The notes under the pieces: model-generated
Database searches by the model: none
Seen by the model: the letters and a program-made list of their open reading frames with translations, nothing else
What the model was told of the DNA's origin: nothing
Translations under genes and position numbers: made by a program
Assembly (NCBI GenBank): GCA_030248135.1
Contig: JASANC010003482.1
Location: 1-64,000 of the forward strand
DNA length: 64,000 bases
From: Theristus sp. LFF4_11
Taxonomy: Eukaryota > Nematoda > Chromadorea > Monhysterida > Xyalidae
Reading direction: 5' to 3'
Shown: positions 53,901-64,000 of the stretch, piece after piece
Layout: every line of letters begins with the position of its first letter
How positions within the stretch are numbered: the first letter of the stretch is position 1

Positions 53901-56673
53901 TGCAGGCATTCTGTGATGGACTGTATTAGAAGCAGGATTATTTCTGTCCATTTATATATCAAGTTTTTTAGGTTCTGCGACTCAATGGGTTTGTAGAGGT
54001 GAAAGGAAACTAGTTTCAAGCTTTATGCGACCATTAAAAGTCGCCTAAGTGACCCGACCCTGTTCAGGGGACTCGGATCACTTTGCCAACTTTGAATTCC
54101 CGCGTCGTGCATGAAACTGTTTGCCGATCTATGCGCGCATTGAGTCTCGGAACCAAAATAAACGATCATACCTGAATTGTTTTGTCCTCATTCAGGGCGC
54201 GAGCATTTCCGAAACAAAGAAAGTTGCTCACCGAAACCGAATATATTCAAGAGGGTGCGAAAGAAACGGACAAAGCACTGAAAGAGCTGCGTGAATACTG
54301 CCGTAGTCCCCAATGCCACGCGTGGAAAACCATCAGCCGGCTAAAAACACCAACGCGGTATGGCGAATTTTTGGGGGGTTTTATTTTTTTGCTTGCTGGT
54401 GCTCTTTGCACACAATTTTACGTTAACGATGTAAACGATGTAACGTTTATCGTATAAAAGTAGTGATACGATGCCGAAGCATCGAAATAGGTAATACCCG
54501 TTAGTACAAAATACAATGAAACAATCAATAACATCACGCATTCACCAGCACACGAACAAAACACGATGAACTGACTGAGCTGACTGAGATGAGATTCTGA
54601 GAATTTGAATTTTGAACTTTTTTCAAAACAAGTTATCAATCACGAAAACTGTCACACACGACGAAACATTAACAAATAAAATAACTAGCAAGAATCAAAC
54701 TCATGACTGCCCGATCAAAACTGTTCAAAACAAAACAGATAATCCACTTCATCGACGATACGAATACGAACTCAAATTGCCGCACAATCTCAGTGCACAA
54801 GACGAAACTCGACTGGCCTCTGAATTTTCTGACGTATTAACAAAAGAAATCCTGAAAGAACACAAAGGATTAGCAACGGAACACCACAAACATTTTCCGA
54901 CTACAAGCAGGGCAATGTTGGCAAGTTTAGAAAAAGTTGAAATGAAAGGGGACATTGAACACAATGTAATTGTTTGTTTGTTTTTCTTTTTCTTTTTTTA
55001 AAGCAAGAATGTTTAATGGACCTAATATCAATTTATCAATTCGCAAAGTTTTTCTCAATGGGAAAGGAAGAGCAACGGAGAGCGGCATCCCCAGGTCCAC
55101 GGAAATCAAGCCAGAAGGGAGGGGAAACGTGTCGCAATAAATTTATGGATGAGTTGAGATTCGTTTGAAAGCCTATTTTTGAAAGAAGAGGTTGAGGGAG
55201 CTGAGACTGTGTCTTGATTCAGACTGTTCTAGAGTTGGATGGTTCGCACGGCCCAAGCACCAGCTCTAATTGACGTCTTTACAGGCGGCGTGTTCAGTTT
55301 ATGTTGATGACCTCTAGTACCAAATTCCCCTTGGTGAACCTCAAAGAAGTCTGATAGATTTAAGACATAACACTTTGCATTGATAAATTTGTAAACCATT
55401 ACCAGGTCTGACACAATTCTCTTGAATATGAGTGAACTTTGCTGCAAATCAATGAGCCGCTGGGTGTATGATGTTTCAAAATTTACGTTTTCCCCCAGAT
55501 TTGCGTCATTCGTCGAAGGTCAGTCGCATTTGAGAGACGACGAACTGCTCAATTACGACGAATACTCGTTTCGACAGCAACTGGTGAACTTTACATTGAT
55601 TTGTTTGTTTTGCTTGGTTTTATTCGTTTGCTTCATCTCTCCGTTGGAGTTGCAGACCAACCAACGTTGGGTACATCATTGCCCTAAGTTTGACCATTAA
55701 AGTTCCTATGTTTTCACATTTTTCCTAATCGTCCGTTTCATTCGTTCAATATTTCACGCAGGACGATGCCGGCAGCGACTCCTCCGACTCCTCCTCCTCA
55801 GACTCCGCCAGTAGTGCGCACGATTCTCCAGCGCGCCGCACGGATCGCGAGTTTCAAAGCAACGAACGCGCCCACTCGCCGGTTGTCGTTGGTCGCCGCC
55901 GCCGGAATCAGTCGTTTGGTCGCGCGGCCTCCAAGAAAGTAGCGTCACGAAGTCGGCTGAACAAAACGATCGCCTATGGCAGTAGATTCGCCGAATTCAC
56001 CACCCAGGAGGACAATGCGAATCGGCTGCAGCAGCGGCCGTCGGAGTGCTTGCCTGAGAACGGTTCACCCGGCCTGAGACGAGACGCTCCCCACCGCCAG
56101 TCGCCGGCCACCACGAAACGCCAGCATTATAACAACGTTTCACTTTTGACGCCGTCGTCGTCGTCCGATCCAACGTCGCCCAATCAGCGAGTGCCGCGCT
56201 TCGATTACGGTCGACGGAGCGCGCAGCAACTGAAGAAGCGTGCCATTTCGCCGAGGTTGCTCGTTTTGATCGCTTGCGTCAGTTCGGTTTTCACACTGTC
56301 CGGAACACGCGCACACGAATTTGTTTTACGGTTTACTAGCTGATTGGTCACGTGTGATTTTGATACGATGGCTGATTGCTCGCACGTGCGGTGCCTTGGA
56401 GTTTGAATAAGCATCGTTCAATACCGGCTTGTATCGGAACTACGATTTTCAAGGGTATCTCATGGAAAGGAGTCAGTTCCTTGAAAAGTCGCAATGTGTT
56501 GATCGATTCCAAGTGAACAGCATGACCGGAATGGAACGGTGTTTCGTGTTTTTTTTTCTTGTCGCTTCACTGAATTTCTGTTCAGGTCCCGATACTCCGA
56601 GCGCGTGACGCGCGCCGTGCAGCGTGCACCGGCCGCTAGATCGAGTTCGATTGAGTCGACTGACAATGATTGA
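50907..56673 (+). CDS. NEMP1: Nuclear envelope integral membrane protein (NEMP/TMEM194)
   Basis: NEMP proteins sit in the inner nuclear membrane and affect envelope stiffness and fertility in animals. Exons: 50907-50982, 51217-51365, 51857-52022, 52685-52851, 53059-53181, 53639-53856, 54196-54357, 55499-55583, 55762-56255, 56586-56673. All are GT-AG and in phase, giving 575 residues. A signal peptide opens at MVYWTIFAIFGVL (context ACCATGG). A lumenal domain with one N-glycosylation-type NLT follows to about residue 130. Transmembrane segments lie in exons 4-6, with family blocks FYYGAGCTVGVAASLLI and LIGGWSFALY. Exon 7-8 carry the conserved tail LTETEYIQEGAKETDKAL and FASFVEGQSHL. Exon 9 encodes a Ser/Asp- then Arg-rich tail of 165 residues that is probably disordered and may be this lineage's own. 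NEMP1 versus NEMP2 cannot be decided. Confidence 0.9.
51533..51702 (-). mobile_element. tRNA-derived SINE, copy 3
   Basis: Same head and body as copy 1, including GGCGGGACTCGATCCCCGAA on +. NEMP intron 2. Confidence 0.75.
52118..52338. repeat. MITE family C, copy 2
   Basis: AAACGTGTCCCACTGAAATG on the left and AGTGCGGACACGTTTGAAT on the right. It is highly similar along its whole length to 59431-59658 by eye. NEMP intron 3. Confidence 0.8.
53428..53487. repeat. MITE family B, copy 3, short
   Basis: AAAGCAGTATTTAGTGACGC joined closely to GCTTCATGAATGCCG, with the centre deleted. NEMP intron 5. Confidence 0.6.
53964..54165. repeat. MITE family E, copy 6
   Basis: TTTAGGTTCTGCGACTCAAT on the left and ATTGAGTCTCGGAACCAAAA on the right, inverted. 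Ends about 30 bp before the acceptor of NEMP exon 7. Confidence 0.7.
54612..55168 (+). CDS. Candidate nested gene of unknown family in NEMP intron 7
   Basis: I do not recognise this protein. An open frame from 54612 runs to a possible donor at 54966/54967 (AAT|GTAATT). A frame-matched acceptor TTTTAAAG at about 55004 reopens a frame that stops at 55166-55168. The join would give roughly 170 residues with a 38-bp intron. The peptide is rich in charged and polar residues, with stretches such as ETRLASEFSDVLTKEILKEH and KGGETCRNKFMDEL that look helical. Codon choice is much more AT-rich than in the surrounding exons. It could be a transposon-encoded or laterally acquired fragment, or chance. Confidence 0.22.
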
Positions 56674-57323
56674 ATGTTCGATATTACTTTGTCTCTGAAT
56701 TTCTTAGCCGTCATTTCATTTTGTGTGCGCAGTTTTGTTTTGACCGTTCATTCGTTGCGTTCAATCAAACACCGATTTTGTTTTGTTTTATTGTTTTTGG
56801 ACTGCCTGCTGCTTCGAAACTGTCCACGAACGAAGCTGTCTGTTGCAATTCAGTGCATACTTTTTCTCTTGTTTTTCTGATTGCTTAGATTTAGAAAAAA
56901 TCATGCTGGTTCATGTTGAGTTCTGTTTTCTTCCATTGTTTTATCTTTGTAGACGAAGGTGAAGCTAATGTTGCTTGATTTTACCATGTTCGTTACGAGG
57001 CTCTGCATTTGAAATACTGGTATTGAATGTTTCGATAATAGGACGTTGGTTACATTTTGGCTTATTTCCAGTTTTGACTTTTTTCGTGTGTTCCTTATGA
57101 GGACTTTGGATAAAACGGCGTATATTGGTTCTTTTGTTAACCGATATAGTGTTTTTCGACAACGGTTGCTGCACCGTTTCATATTTCGACGGTCATATAT
57201 TTGCTATCCGCATTGTGTTCCATTGCACAATGTGTTCAATTTGTGTGTATCATTTCTCGCAACCGCGCAGGTTTCGAGTGTGGGAACCACACTCAAGTTC
57301 AAATTCGGTCAAGAACACTCGAG

Positions 57324-58307
57324 ATGCAGTTTCTCACCGGCTACTATCGGTTCATGCGCAAGTTTCGCCACATGTATGCAAAGGGTGAGTGGTGTTGCAA
57401 ATGCAAGCAGCGCCAGACCACATGGGCCAGATGGAACCGTACCCTAACGACGATGTAATGCCGGATCGTGGTGCACTGGCCGTGATGCGGTGCGCACGCA
57501 GATATGCGGCATTTTGTGCGGTGCACCACGTTCTGGCACACTGTCACACGGGTATGTCCGCTCAGAACAGTGTGAATGCCCGTTTATACCTGCCGTATGC
57601 GCATACGGCACGGCACGTCAGGTCACTTTAAGTCCCGTGTTATTGCGAGCTACCGTTCATACCTGACGTACGTCTGTATAAACAGGCCTTAACTGCACCA
57701 TTTTTCTGGTTGCGCTAAGCAAAGCGTGAGTTTTCAGACGTTCGCAAGCAACAATGTTCGTTTCTATGCATTTATTTTTTTGCGCAGGTCATCGCTTCAC
57801 GACGCACACGATGTGGATCGAGTATCCGGTCTGGGGCATCTCCGGCACCATGGTCGTCTGTTAGTTGGCCTCTTCTGATTGCTTTTAATTTTGTTTCACC
57901 CTCTGCGACTCCTCGAGCACTATTTTTTTTCTACGTCTGTAAACGCCTCGACTCGCAGAACGGAATCAAAAGGAGAGATAACACGGTCATTAATCTTAAT
58001 CGCATTTGAGTGATTGTGCGGGCGTTGTTCATTGATTGGTCCGGTGCAATCAGAACTGAACAGGTTTCGAATTTCTTGAATCGAGATTTTCATGGGCGCT
58101 GAACAATAATAAATTCTAAGTGTCACATTGATCATCGTTGCAGCGGCACCGGTGCTGTTTCTGATGCAGCGTCCGTTCCGCGACCCGAACCCGCGAGCGC
58201 ACTACACCAACCGCTACACGATCTACAGGGCCGACTCGCCATCGGCCGACAAGCTCCGCCCACCCAGCGACTATCCGGCTGAGTGGCTGCCGAAAAATCT
58301 CCGTTAA
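57324..58307 (+). CDS. Small single-pass membrane protein, NDUFA3-like
   Basis: Three exons, 57324-57384, 57788-57859 and 58144-58307, all GT-AG and in phase, encode 98 residues. A basic N terminus (RFMRKFRHMYAKGHR) precedes one membrane segment beginning near EYPVWGISGTMVV. A polar tail follows and ends EWLPKNLR. The layout, the aromatic-EYPV start of the membrane segment and the Tyr/Pro-rich tail ending in EWL resemble complex I accessory subunit NDUFA3 (84 residues in humans, ending EWLKKL). The resemblance is weak, so the identity is a suggestion. The ATG lies in an exon that appears to start at an acceptor near 57270, so a 5' UTR exon is likely. Confidence 0.6.
57546..57695. repeat. MITE family I, copy 3
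   Basis: Contains GCCCGTTTATACCTGCCGTA, GGCACGGCACGTCA and GACGTACGTCTGTATAAACA with AGGCC at the right end. Intron 1 of the NDUFA3-like gene. Confidence 0.6.
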
Positions 58308-58550
58308 GTAAACCCTGGTGTTCGATTGGATTGTTGTAAATAGAATCACGTTATTTGTGCGTTGTGTAATGATGGAGTGAATAGCAATCGATTTAGAGAG
58401 ATTTGAATTTTCTCCGTTTTTTCTGGTTTTTGTTAAGTCAGTCACTGCTGTTTTTTTATAATTCTAGTGCTGATGGAAAGAATTACACGACTGTATGCAC
58501 AACAACACTCTGCTGTATATTTTTTTCAGTAAATTTATGGTTTTTGTGCG

Positions 58551-58556
58551 TTTATT
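58551..58556 (-). promoter_or_regulatory. Possible polyadenylation signal, GPCR gene
   Basis: AATAAA on the - strand 259 bp after the GPCR stop. Confidence 0.3.
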
Positions 58557-58621
58557 AGTTTTGCTAGAAAAAATTGCACACTGATAGAACTCAAAATGAT
58601 GATGTTGACGTGTTGATTGTG

Positions 58622-58627
58622 AATAAA
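58622..58627 (+). promoter_or_regulatory. Possible polyadenylation signal, NDUFA3-like gene
   Basis: AATAAA 315 bp after the stop. It lies beyond the opposing GPCR signal at 58551, so the two 3' UTRs may overlap. Confidence 0.4.
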
Positions 58628-58814
58628 AGTATGAAAGGTACCATCGATGGAACAATATGCCAGTATGTACAGAATAAGCCTAATTATATTATATTACAGG
58701 GAAAATTAGCCGACTGCAAAAAAAATCTGAAATATTTTTTCACAAATCGATGATCAAGAATATTGTTTTCACTAAAACCCCGGATACAGCAAGCAGAACT
58801 TTCGCAGACACCCG

Positions 58815-61800
58815 TCACCAGGTCGTCGTCGTCGGCTCCTTGCGCGTGCGAAAGATCGTCTCGCGAATGCTGTGATTCATGAAGCCGTACAGGAACGGAT
58901 TCGTGATGGTCGACCACATGGCCAGCCAGTGACAGACGAGGTACAGGAACCGATGATATCGATCGGTGGTGTCGACGAACTCGAAGTCGATCATCAGACC
59001 AAACACGACGAACGGCAGCCACAGTGCGGTGAACGTCACGAGCACCTGCGCGGTGGCGAGTTGTTTTGCTCGTTTTATTGGTTGCGGTTTTTTTGTTTTG
59101 TTGATTTTCAACTCGATGCAAGTTTCCATGCATGCTCCGGCCGGGCATTCGAAATTGCACCAGTGACTGCAATCTTTATGACTCCTGGTCACTTTGGGAA
59201 TTGTTATCACTTGTCACGTTTTAAGGCGCATTCCTGAAGCAGTATTTAGTGACGCGTAGCTATATGTTTTTTAAAAAACATAGCTGCGCGGTCACTAAAT
59301 ACTGCTTCATGAATGTCCCTTTAATGTTTTGAATGGTCACGTCACGCATGACACTGGTGTTCCGTTCATTCGTGCATTCTGGTTCGTAGCGCCAAAGAAG
59401 AAACCAGCAATCACCAACCAGTAATTTATGAGCTAATTTTTTAAACGTGTCCCACTGAAATGACGTCATGTGCCGTTAAACATGCGCTTGCCGTTCACAG
59501 CAAACCAGACTTTCCGTTTAGCCGATTTCTTCACGTAAATGGTGAATATCGAATCGGTCACACCAAACTGCAATTTTAGTGCCTGCACTTTGACAAACGG
59601 GCGTTTTTAAAGCAAATGACGTCATTTTAGTCCGGACACGTTTGAATAAATCCACAATACCATGGTCAACGTGGTGACAGTATTCAAGAGTCGTTGCTGG
59701 GTGACACGATGCCGCTCGCTAGCGATCGATCCACCAATCGCCGTGCCGCCACTGGCCGTGTTCAACTGAGTGCACGTGCTGAAGCGAACCGTTGATCCAC
59801 CGCTGCCCGAGCGCGACGAAACTGTGTTGGCACAGGGCACCTCCATCGTGCCACTTCGGCCAGTGTCGGCGTTGCTCGTTAACGCTTGATTTTCATTCAA
59901 GTCGTCGTCATCGGCTTCGTCGTCATCGTCGTTGTCGACATTGTTGTTGTTGATCACGATCTCAATCACCGACGACTCCTTTCGCTCGTTCTCGTCCGCA
60001 TTCATCGTTGTTTCGTTGCTGTGATTGAACGTCACCGCGAACGACGGCGCCGACGTCGACGCCTCCGCCGCTACACGGTGTTTCTGCGGTTTGTTCTGTT
60101 GTCTGCGCTTCTGGCTGTTGTTCTTCACCATCAACACGAACTTGTGATGTTGACTTTGATTCAGCGCGCAGACGGGCGCTGACTGCCGTTGCGGCGCGCC
60201 GGCGCAATGCGCCACTTCTCGTGTCGCCGTCACTGAGATCGATCGTGTCGCTGGCGTGCGCGTCTCTGTGAACGCTGGCGGCGCCGCCGACTCGACCGAT
60301 GTCGTCGTCGTCACGATGCGCGTCAACGCGGCGCACGACTTCGGTCGCCCCAACAGCGGCGGTTTACTGTCGTTTTGATCCACTACGGGAGAAAAACATG
60401 TGTGTGCCGATTGTTTCGAATGGTGCGCATGTTAATTTTGTTTAGAGACAATTTTATAAGAACGCACACAAACATACACACGGAATGATCTATGGGCACA
60501 ACTGCGAGCTTAGTTTCTTGCTTGAAAATCAAGCAATTTGCAATTTTAAGAATCAGAGACAAGGTGAAACCTTCATGATTGGGGACATCGATTTTCAAAC
60601 AAAAAACTCGAAGTTGTTTTCGTCCCTCATGGCCCGTGCCCCGTACCTTGTGTTTGTGGGTTTTTCAATGAAATTGTTGTTAAAAATCAACATGCTCAGA
60701 TTCGAATGAATCGTAACATTGTTTCGAATGCTTGTCACCAGGAAACGTTATTACGAATTTTTAGAGAAAAGTACGCTCGCGACGGGCGACATCGCTCGCT
60801 GTGCGTATCAAGGGGGCTTTCATGAAGCAGTATTTAGTGACAGCGTAGTTATGTATGCTTTTAACACAGCTGAGCGTCACTATTGTAAATACTGTTTCAT
60901 GAATGCCGATTAACAAGAAAAACTGTTGAACAAAACGAAGCGGCTGTCAAATCGGAATGACTGAGTGACTGACTTTCAACGACGATCTGCATGGCGCGGT
61001 CAACGGAGCGTGCTTTCAGGCGTGTACTCGGTGCACGCAGTTGACTCGTGCCTGACACAGCCGATGACTGGTAGTCCGGTTGTGAGTTGTCACCTTTCAA
61101 CGGCACTTTCAGTGCGTCCGCCGTGCTTTCGCCGCCGCTGTCCGAAATCGCGCGTATCTGTTTCGAAAACGACCGACTAAGTCGAACGATCCGTTTCGCC
61201 AGCTCTGACGGCGAATGGTTTTCCCGTTCATTGGTTCGTTTCTGTGCCGACGGCGTCGTCGCAATCAGCGGCCACGAGTCGCGCTGCTGTGCGTCAGTCA
61301 GTCGACGTATCGCTTTGCTGTTGCTATAACCGTTGCTCTGGTGCACGGCGGCATCGTGATCGACCACATTGCTCGTTTTATTGTTCTTCAGTGGTTGCCA
61401 AGGCTTAAAATAAGATTGTTTTGTTGGTGTTGGCAGCACAATGATCTTAGGAAGTGCCATTACCGTGATCGCGGGCTCGGAGCGTCTGGTTTCGCGCATG
61501 TCGTGCACCTCAACGATGGGCATCATGGCTGTCGTCCGCTGTTGTGTTGTTTTCGTGACCGTCAGCCCACTCGCGAAAAACTTGTCGCGCGTTTCAATGC
61601 TCTGTCGTATTTGAAACAAGAAAAAAATATGAGGAGTCGAATAAAAGTTGAAGTTAAAGTTGAAGTTGTATCAGAGTGTTCTTCTGATGGGGTGCGTGTT
61701 GAGTCGCTGGGGCGGGATACGACATGGTTCATCAATGGAGCAGTGTACGACGGAACAACACGCTGTGATAATATTATCTTTCATTTTGGCACCGAGACTC

Positions 61801-63692
61801 AATGCGCGCACGGATAGCACGTGCATGCAGAACGCTGGAATTCAAAATTGGGTCCAAGTTCCGTAAATAAAGCCGGGTAACTTAGGCTGCTTTGAATTGC
61901 CACATAGGGATTGAAACTGGTTTCCTTTCTACGTATGCAATCGCATACAGTCGCAGAATTAAAAAAAAATCGCTATAATAAACTCGCACAGACCTGTTTT
62001 ACAGCGCCGACGACCGCCTGATAGAAATAGGCGACCATGCAGAGCGGCAGCAGAAACTGCAGCACCACCGCGCACAGTGCGTACACGCGCCGCAGCAATT
62101 GGCCGCGCGGTCCCGTCTCCGTCCAGACCTGATACGACGAGAGTGAACGCTATGGCAACTGAGTCCACAAAGTTTAACAACAACATTTTGTTTTTTGTTG
62201 TTTTTTTGCGTTTTATTATGTTGGAATTTTTATTAGGCGATGTTTTTAGCCAAGGCTAACCCTAAGAGGCGTACAGAACGCCGTCGAATAGGGCGCTCAT
62301 CGAGTTTTCTCTCTCATTCAGTGCCTATACACCACTCGGCGGGGCTCGATTCCCCGAACGCACAGACAATAAATAGTCTAACGAGCCACCACCAAGTCAC
62401 GAGGGTGTCAAATGAATACAAACACTACAAACATATAATCAGCGCAAAGCACGAAAAAAATGTAAACAACCTCAATGCAGAACGTGCCGCAGAATGGATA
62501 AACTTCGATGTAACTTTGGAAGTACGTCGGCGCACCGCACATGAACATGATCACGGCTGTGTAATGACAACAGAGATTGCCATAATGAACGTACAGTCGA
62601 ACTCAAAATTATAGGCAATCAGCTGATTGGTTGTTGATCACGTGAGGCATGTTTTTTGTGCAGGTGGAGGCGGAGTCTGTCCTGATACAGAAAGCCATGC
62701 ATCACGTGATGACCAACGACTCAGGTGATTACTTTTAATTTCTAGTTCATCTGTAAACTATGTATTGATCAGCGAACATGATAATAAATAATGGGCAACA
62801 GTTGTCATACCAGCAGTCGCGAGAAAAATGGCGGCCAACTTCAGGTTGCTTGGTCGACTGTTCTTGCGAAGCACTATGGCACGATATCGATCGTAGCCGA
62901 TGCCGGCCATCACGTACGTCGACGTGTACAACGTGGAACCCTGTGGCAGTAAAAGCTCGTTTGCACGTGCAGTATGCGCATACGACACAGCACGGCACGG
63001 CACGGCACGTCACGTCACTTTAGGTTCCGTGTTATTGCATACTATCGTTCATACCTGTCGTACGTCGACGTACGTTTGCAGCTCCAGTTTTTACACAAGA
63101 AAGGCAAGGGAGTCATGTAAATCAAACAATGCTCGGTTCATCCGCTACCAGCAACACAATTGTTTTCAATCGTGCTCGCATGTATTTTGATGTGCATATT
63201 TCTCGTTTCGCCAGTTGACTTTCAGTTGTACGTATAACGTACACTGTAAGCTGTACACTGTACAAGTGCTTGCTGTTAGCTGGTTTTACTGAAAAAAAAC
63301 GAACGATCACCACACCTCGCGCAGATTTGGAAAAAACCGACCAACGAACGAACCTGCGCGGCCGGCAGCAGTTTACACGGCCAATAGCCGAGGTTCCATA
63401 CGACTGCGGTCGTCGCCCACGGCGTCACGACGCCGCTGGTGATGATCAGGAATAAATCGGTGACGGCAAGCACGAAGATCGACCACTGGTGAATGTTGTG
63501 CAACTTGCGGTGACGCGCGATCGCGTAGATCACGAACACGTTCATCAGCACCGACACGACGACGGTGACCGAGTAGACGAGCATGATCAACAGCCGAATG
63601 GCCGGCTTGAACGTGACGTCGTTCGAGACGCTCATTAGCATTTCGATCTGCATGCACGTGCCGTTTGCGTCGTCTGTGTCGTTGCTGTCCAT
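58815..63692 (-). CDS. Class A GPCR, NPY/tachykinin-receptor type, very long third loop
   Basis: A rhodopsin-like peptide-receptor candidate at the plasma membrane. Exons in transcript order: 63692-63354, 62940-62811, 62556-62471, 62128-61994, 61601-60974, 60382-59661, 59045-58815. All are GT-AG and in phase, giving 756 residues. The N terminus has N-glycosylation-type NDT and NGT. TM1 has a conserved N (LMNVFVIY). TM2 has the conserved D (VLAVTDLF). Exon 2 carries STLYTSTYVMAG and the G-protein switch as YDRYRAIV. Extracellular loop 2 has a Cys for the TM3 disulfide (CKLL). TM6 spans an exon junction and carries FTALWLPF. TM7 is HWLAM...NPFLYGFMN, the peptide-receptor NPxxY form. About 440 residues between TM5 and TM6 are Ser/Thr/Gln-rich with an Asp/Asn tract. 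The ATG context ACAACAATGG is good, and the exon follows an acceptor, so a 5' UTR exon is likely. Confidence 0.88.
59221..59325. repeat. MITE family B, copy 4
   Basis: GGCGCATTCCTGAAGCAGTA and TACTGCTTCATGAATGTCCC, inverted, each next to a TTAA. That suggests a TTAA target as in piggyBac-type elements. The arms meet at a GTTTTTTAAAAAAC centre. GPCR intron 6. Confidence 0.8.
59431..59658. repeat. MITE family C, copy 3
   Basis: AAACGTGTCCCACTGAAATG to GACACGTTTGAATAAATCC, near-identical to copy 2. Its right end abuts the GPCR exon 6 donor. Confidence 0.8.
60806..60913. repeat. MITE family B, copy 5
   Basis: GGCTTTCATGAAGCAGTATT and AATACTGTTTCATGAATGCC, inverted. GPCR intron 5. Confidence 0.7.
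61782..61967. repeat. MITE family E, copy 7
   Basis: TCATTTTGGCACCGAGACTC on the left and the inverse (ACAGTCGCAGAATT) on the right. GPCR intron 4. Confidence 0.65.
62235..62407 (-). mobile_element. tRNA-derived SINE, copy 4
   Basis: Same body as copies 1 and 3 (GGCGATGTTTTTAGCCAAGG on +), with the head CGTGACTTGGTGGTGGCTCG on -. GPCR intron 3. Confidence 0.7.
62592..62755. repeat. MITE family A, copy 7
   Basis: TACAGTCGAACTCAAAATTA with AATCAGCTGATTGGTTG on the left and CATCACGTGATGACCAACGA on the right, ending CTGTA. GPCR intron 2. Confidence 0.8.
62955..63080. repeat. MITE family I, copy 4
   Basis: GCACGTGCAGTATGCGCATA with a CGGCACGGCACGGCACG run, then CGTTCATACCTGTCGTACG. Arms are imperfect. 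GPCR intron 1. Confidence 0.5.
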
Positions 63693-63758
63693 TGTTGTTT
63701 CTCGAGCAACCTGCAATGCGCTGTGCACCAGTCGTCTGCACACATTTGCTCTGATAAA

Positions 63759-63912
63759 TGCAGTCGAACGCTAAATGAAAGGCAATCAGCTGGTTGACTG
63801 GTGATCACGTGATACAGTTGCTGTAACGGTGGAGTTTGTGCTGCCACAGAAAGCATGCATCACGTGATCGCCAACCAGTCAGGTGGTTGCCTATAAGTCG
63901 AATTCGACTGTA
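63759..63912. repeat. MITE family A, copy 8
   Basis: TGCAGTCGAACGCTAAATGA with TGGTGATCACGTGAT on the left and CATCACGTGATCGCCAACCA with GAATTCGACTGTA on the right. Immediately upstream of GPCR coding exon 1. Confidence 0.8.
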
Positions 63913-64000
63913 TGAATAGCTGCACTTTGAAAACAATACGTGCAACAGTAATGGGATTTTTTTTCAAAAGTTGCTTTTACTCATGCAGCTTTATTCGCAC

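Noticed and set aside
56050..56343. 97-codon frame on + starting at an ATG
   Set aside because: It is the in-frame tail of NEMP exon 9 read through its donor, not a separate gene.
61215..61817. 200-codon frame on +
   Set aside because: Antisense to the GPCR third-loop exon.

Overview
The window is nuclear DNA from an animal, most likely a bilaterian. It holds intron-rich genes with GT-AG splice sites and animal-type products: an exocyst subunit, an EGR zinc-finger factor, a NEMP nuclear-envelope protein and a neuropeptide-type GPCR. Exons are GC-rich. Introns and spacers are AT-rich and full of short inverted-repeat transposons. I cannot fix the phylum from sequence alone. All exon structures were built by hand from reading frame, splice phase and remembered family alignments. 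They are predictions.

Layout, left to right. (1) 1-1497, + strand: the 3' end of a UBASH3/STS (TULA) histidine-phosphatase gene, cut by the window edge. (2) 6075-17532, +: a complete 21-exon EXOC1 (Sec3) gene of 881 codons. (3) 19146-25793, -: a 7-exon EGR-family transcription factor with a long polyglutamine tract and three C-terminal C2H2 fingers, convergent with EXOC1. (4) 25794-34914: about 9 kb with no gene I can support, holding several transposon relics. (5) 34915-41243, -: a complete 15-exon GFM2 (mitochondrial ribosome-recycling GTPase) gene. Two of its introns end without AG. (6) 41845-47467, -: a BIN3-like BAR-domain gene whose first exon is not located. (7) 48612-49535, +: a two-exon AGTRAP-like membrane protein. 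(8) 50907-56673, +: a ten-exon NEMP (TMEM194) gene. (9) 57324-58307, +: a 98-residue single-pass protein that resembles complex I subunit NDUFA3. (10) 58815-63692, -: a seven-exon NPY/tachykinin-type class A GPCR with a third intracellular loop of roughly 440 residues.

The genes are unrelated housekeeping and signalling loci, not one pathway or operon. The most distinctive content is the mobile DNA. There are at least six families of short inverted-repeat elements (called A, B, C, E, H and I here), a tRNA-derived SINE with a CAA tail, a mariner-type element, two hAT-type elements with perfect 8-bp target duplications, a 600-bp near-perfect palindrome, a 150-bp satellite and cytosine-tract arrays. 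Two 5' splice sites (BIN3-like and GPCR) lie exactly at the edge of such an element. Elements A and C carry palindromes identical to E-box and CRE core motifs.
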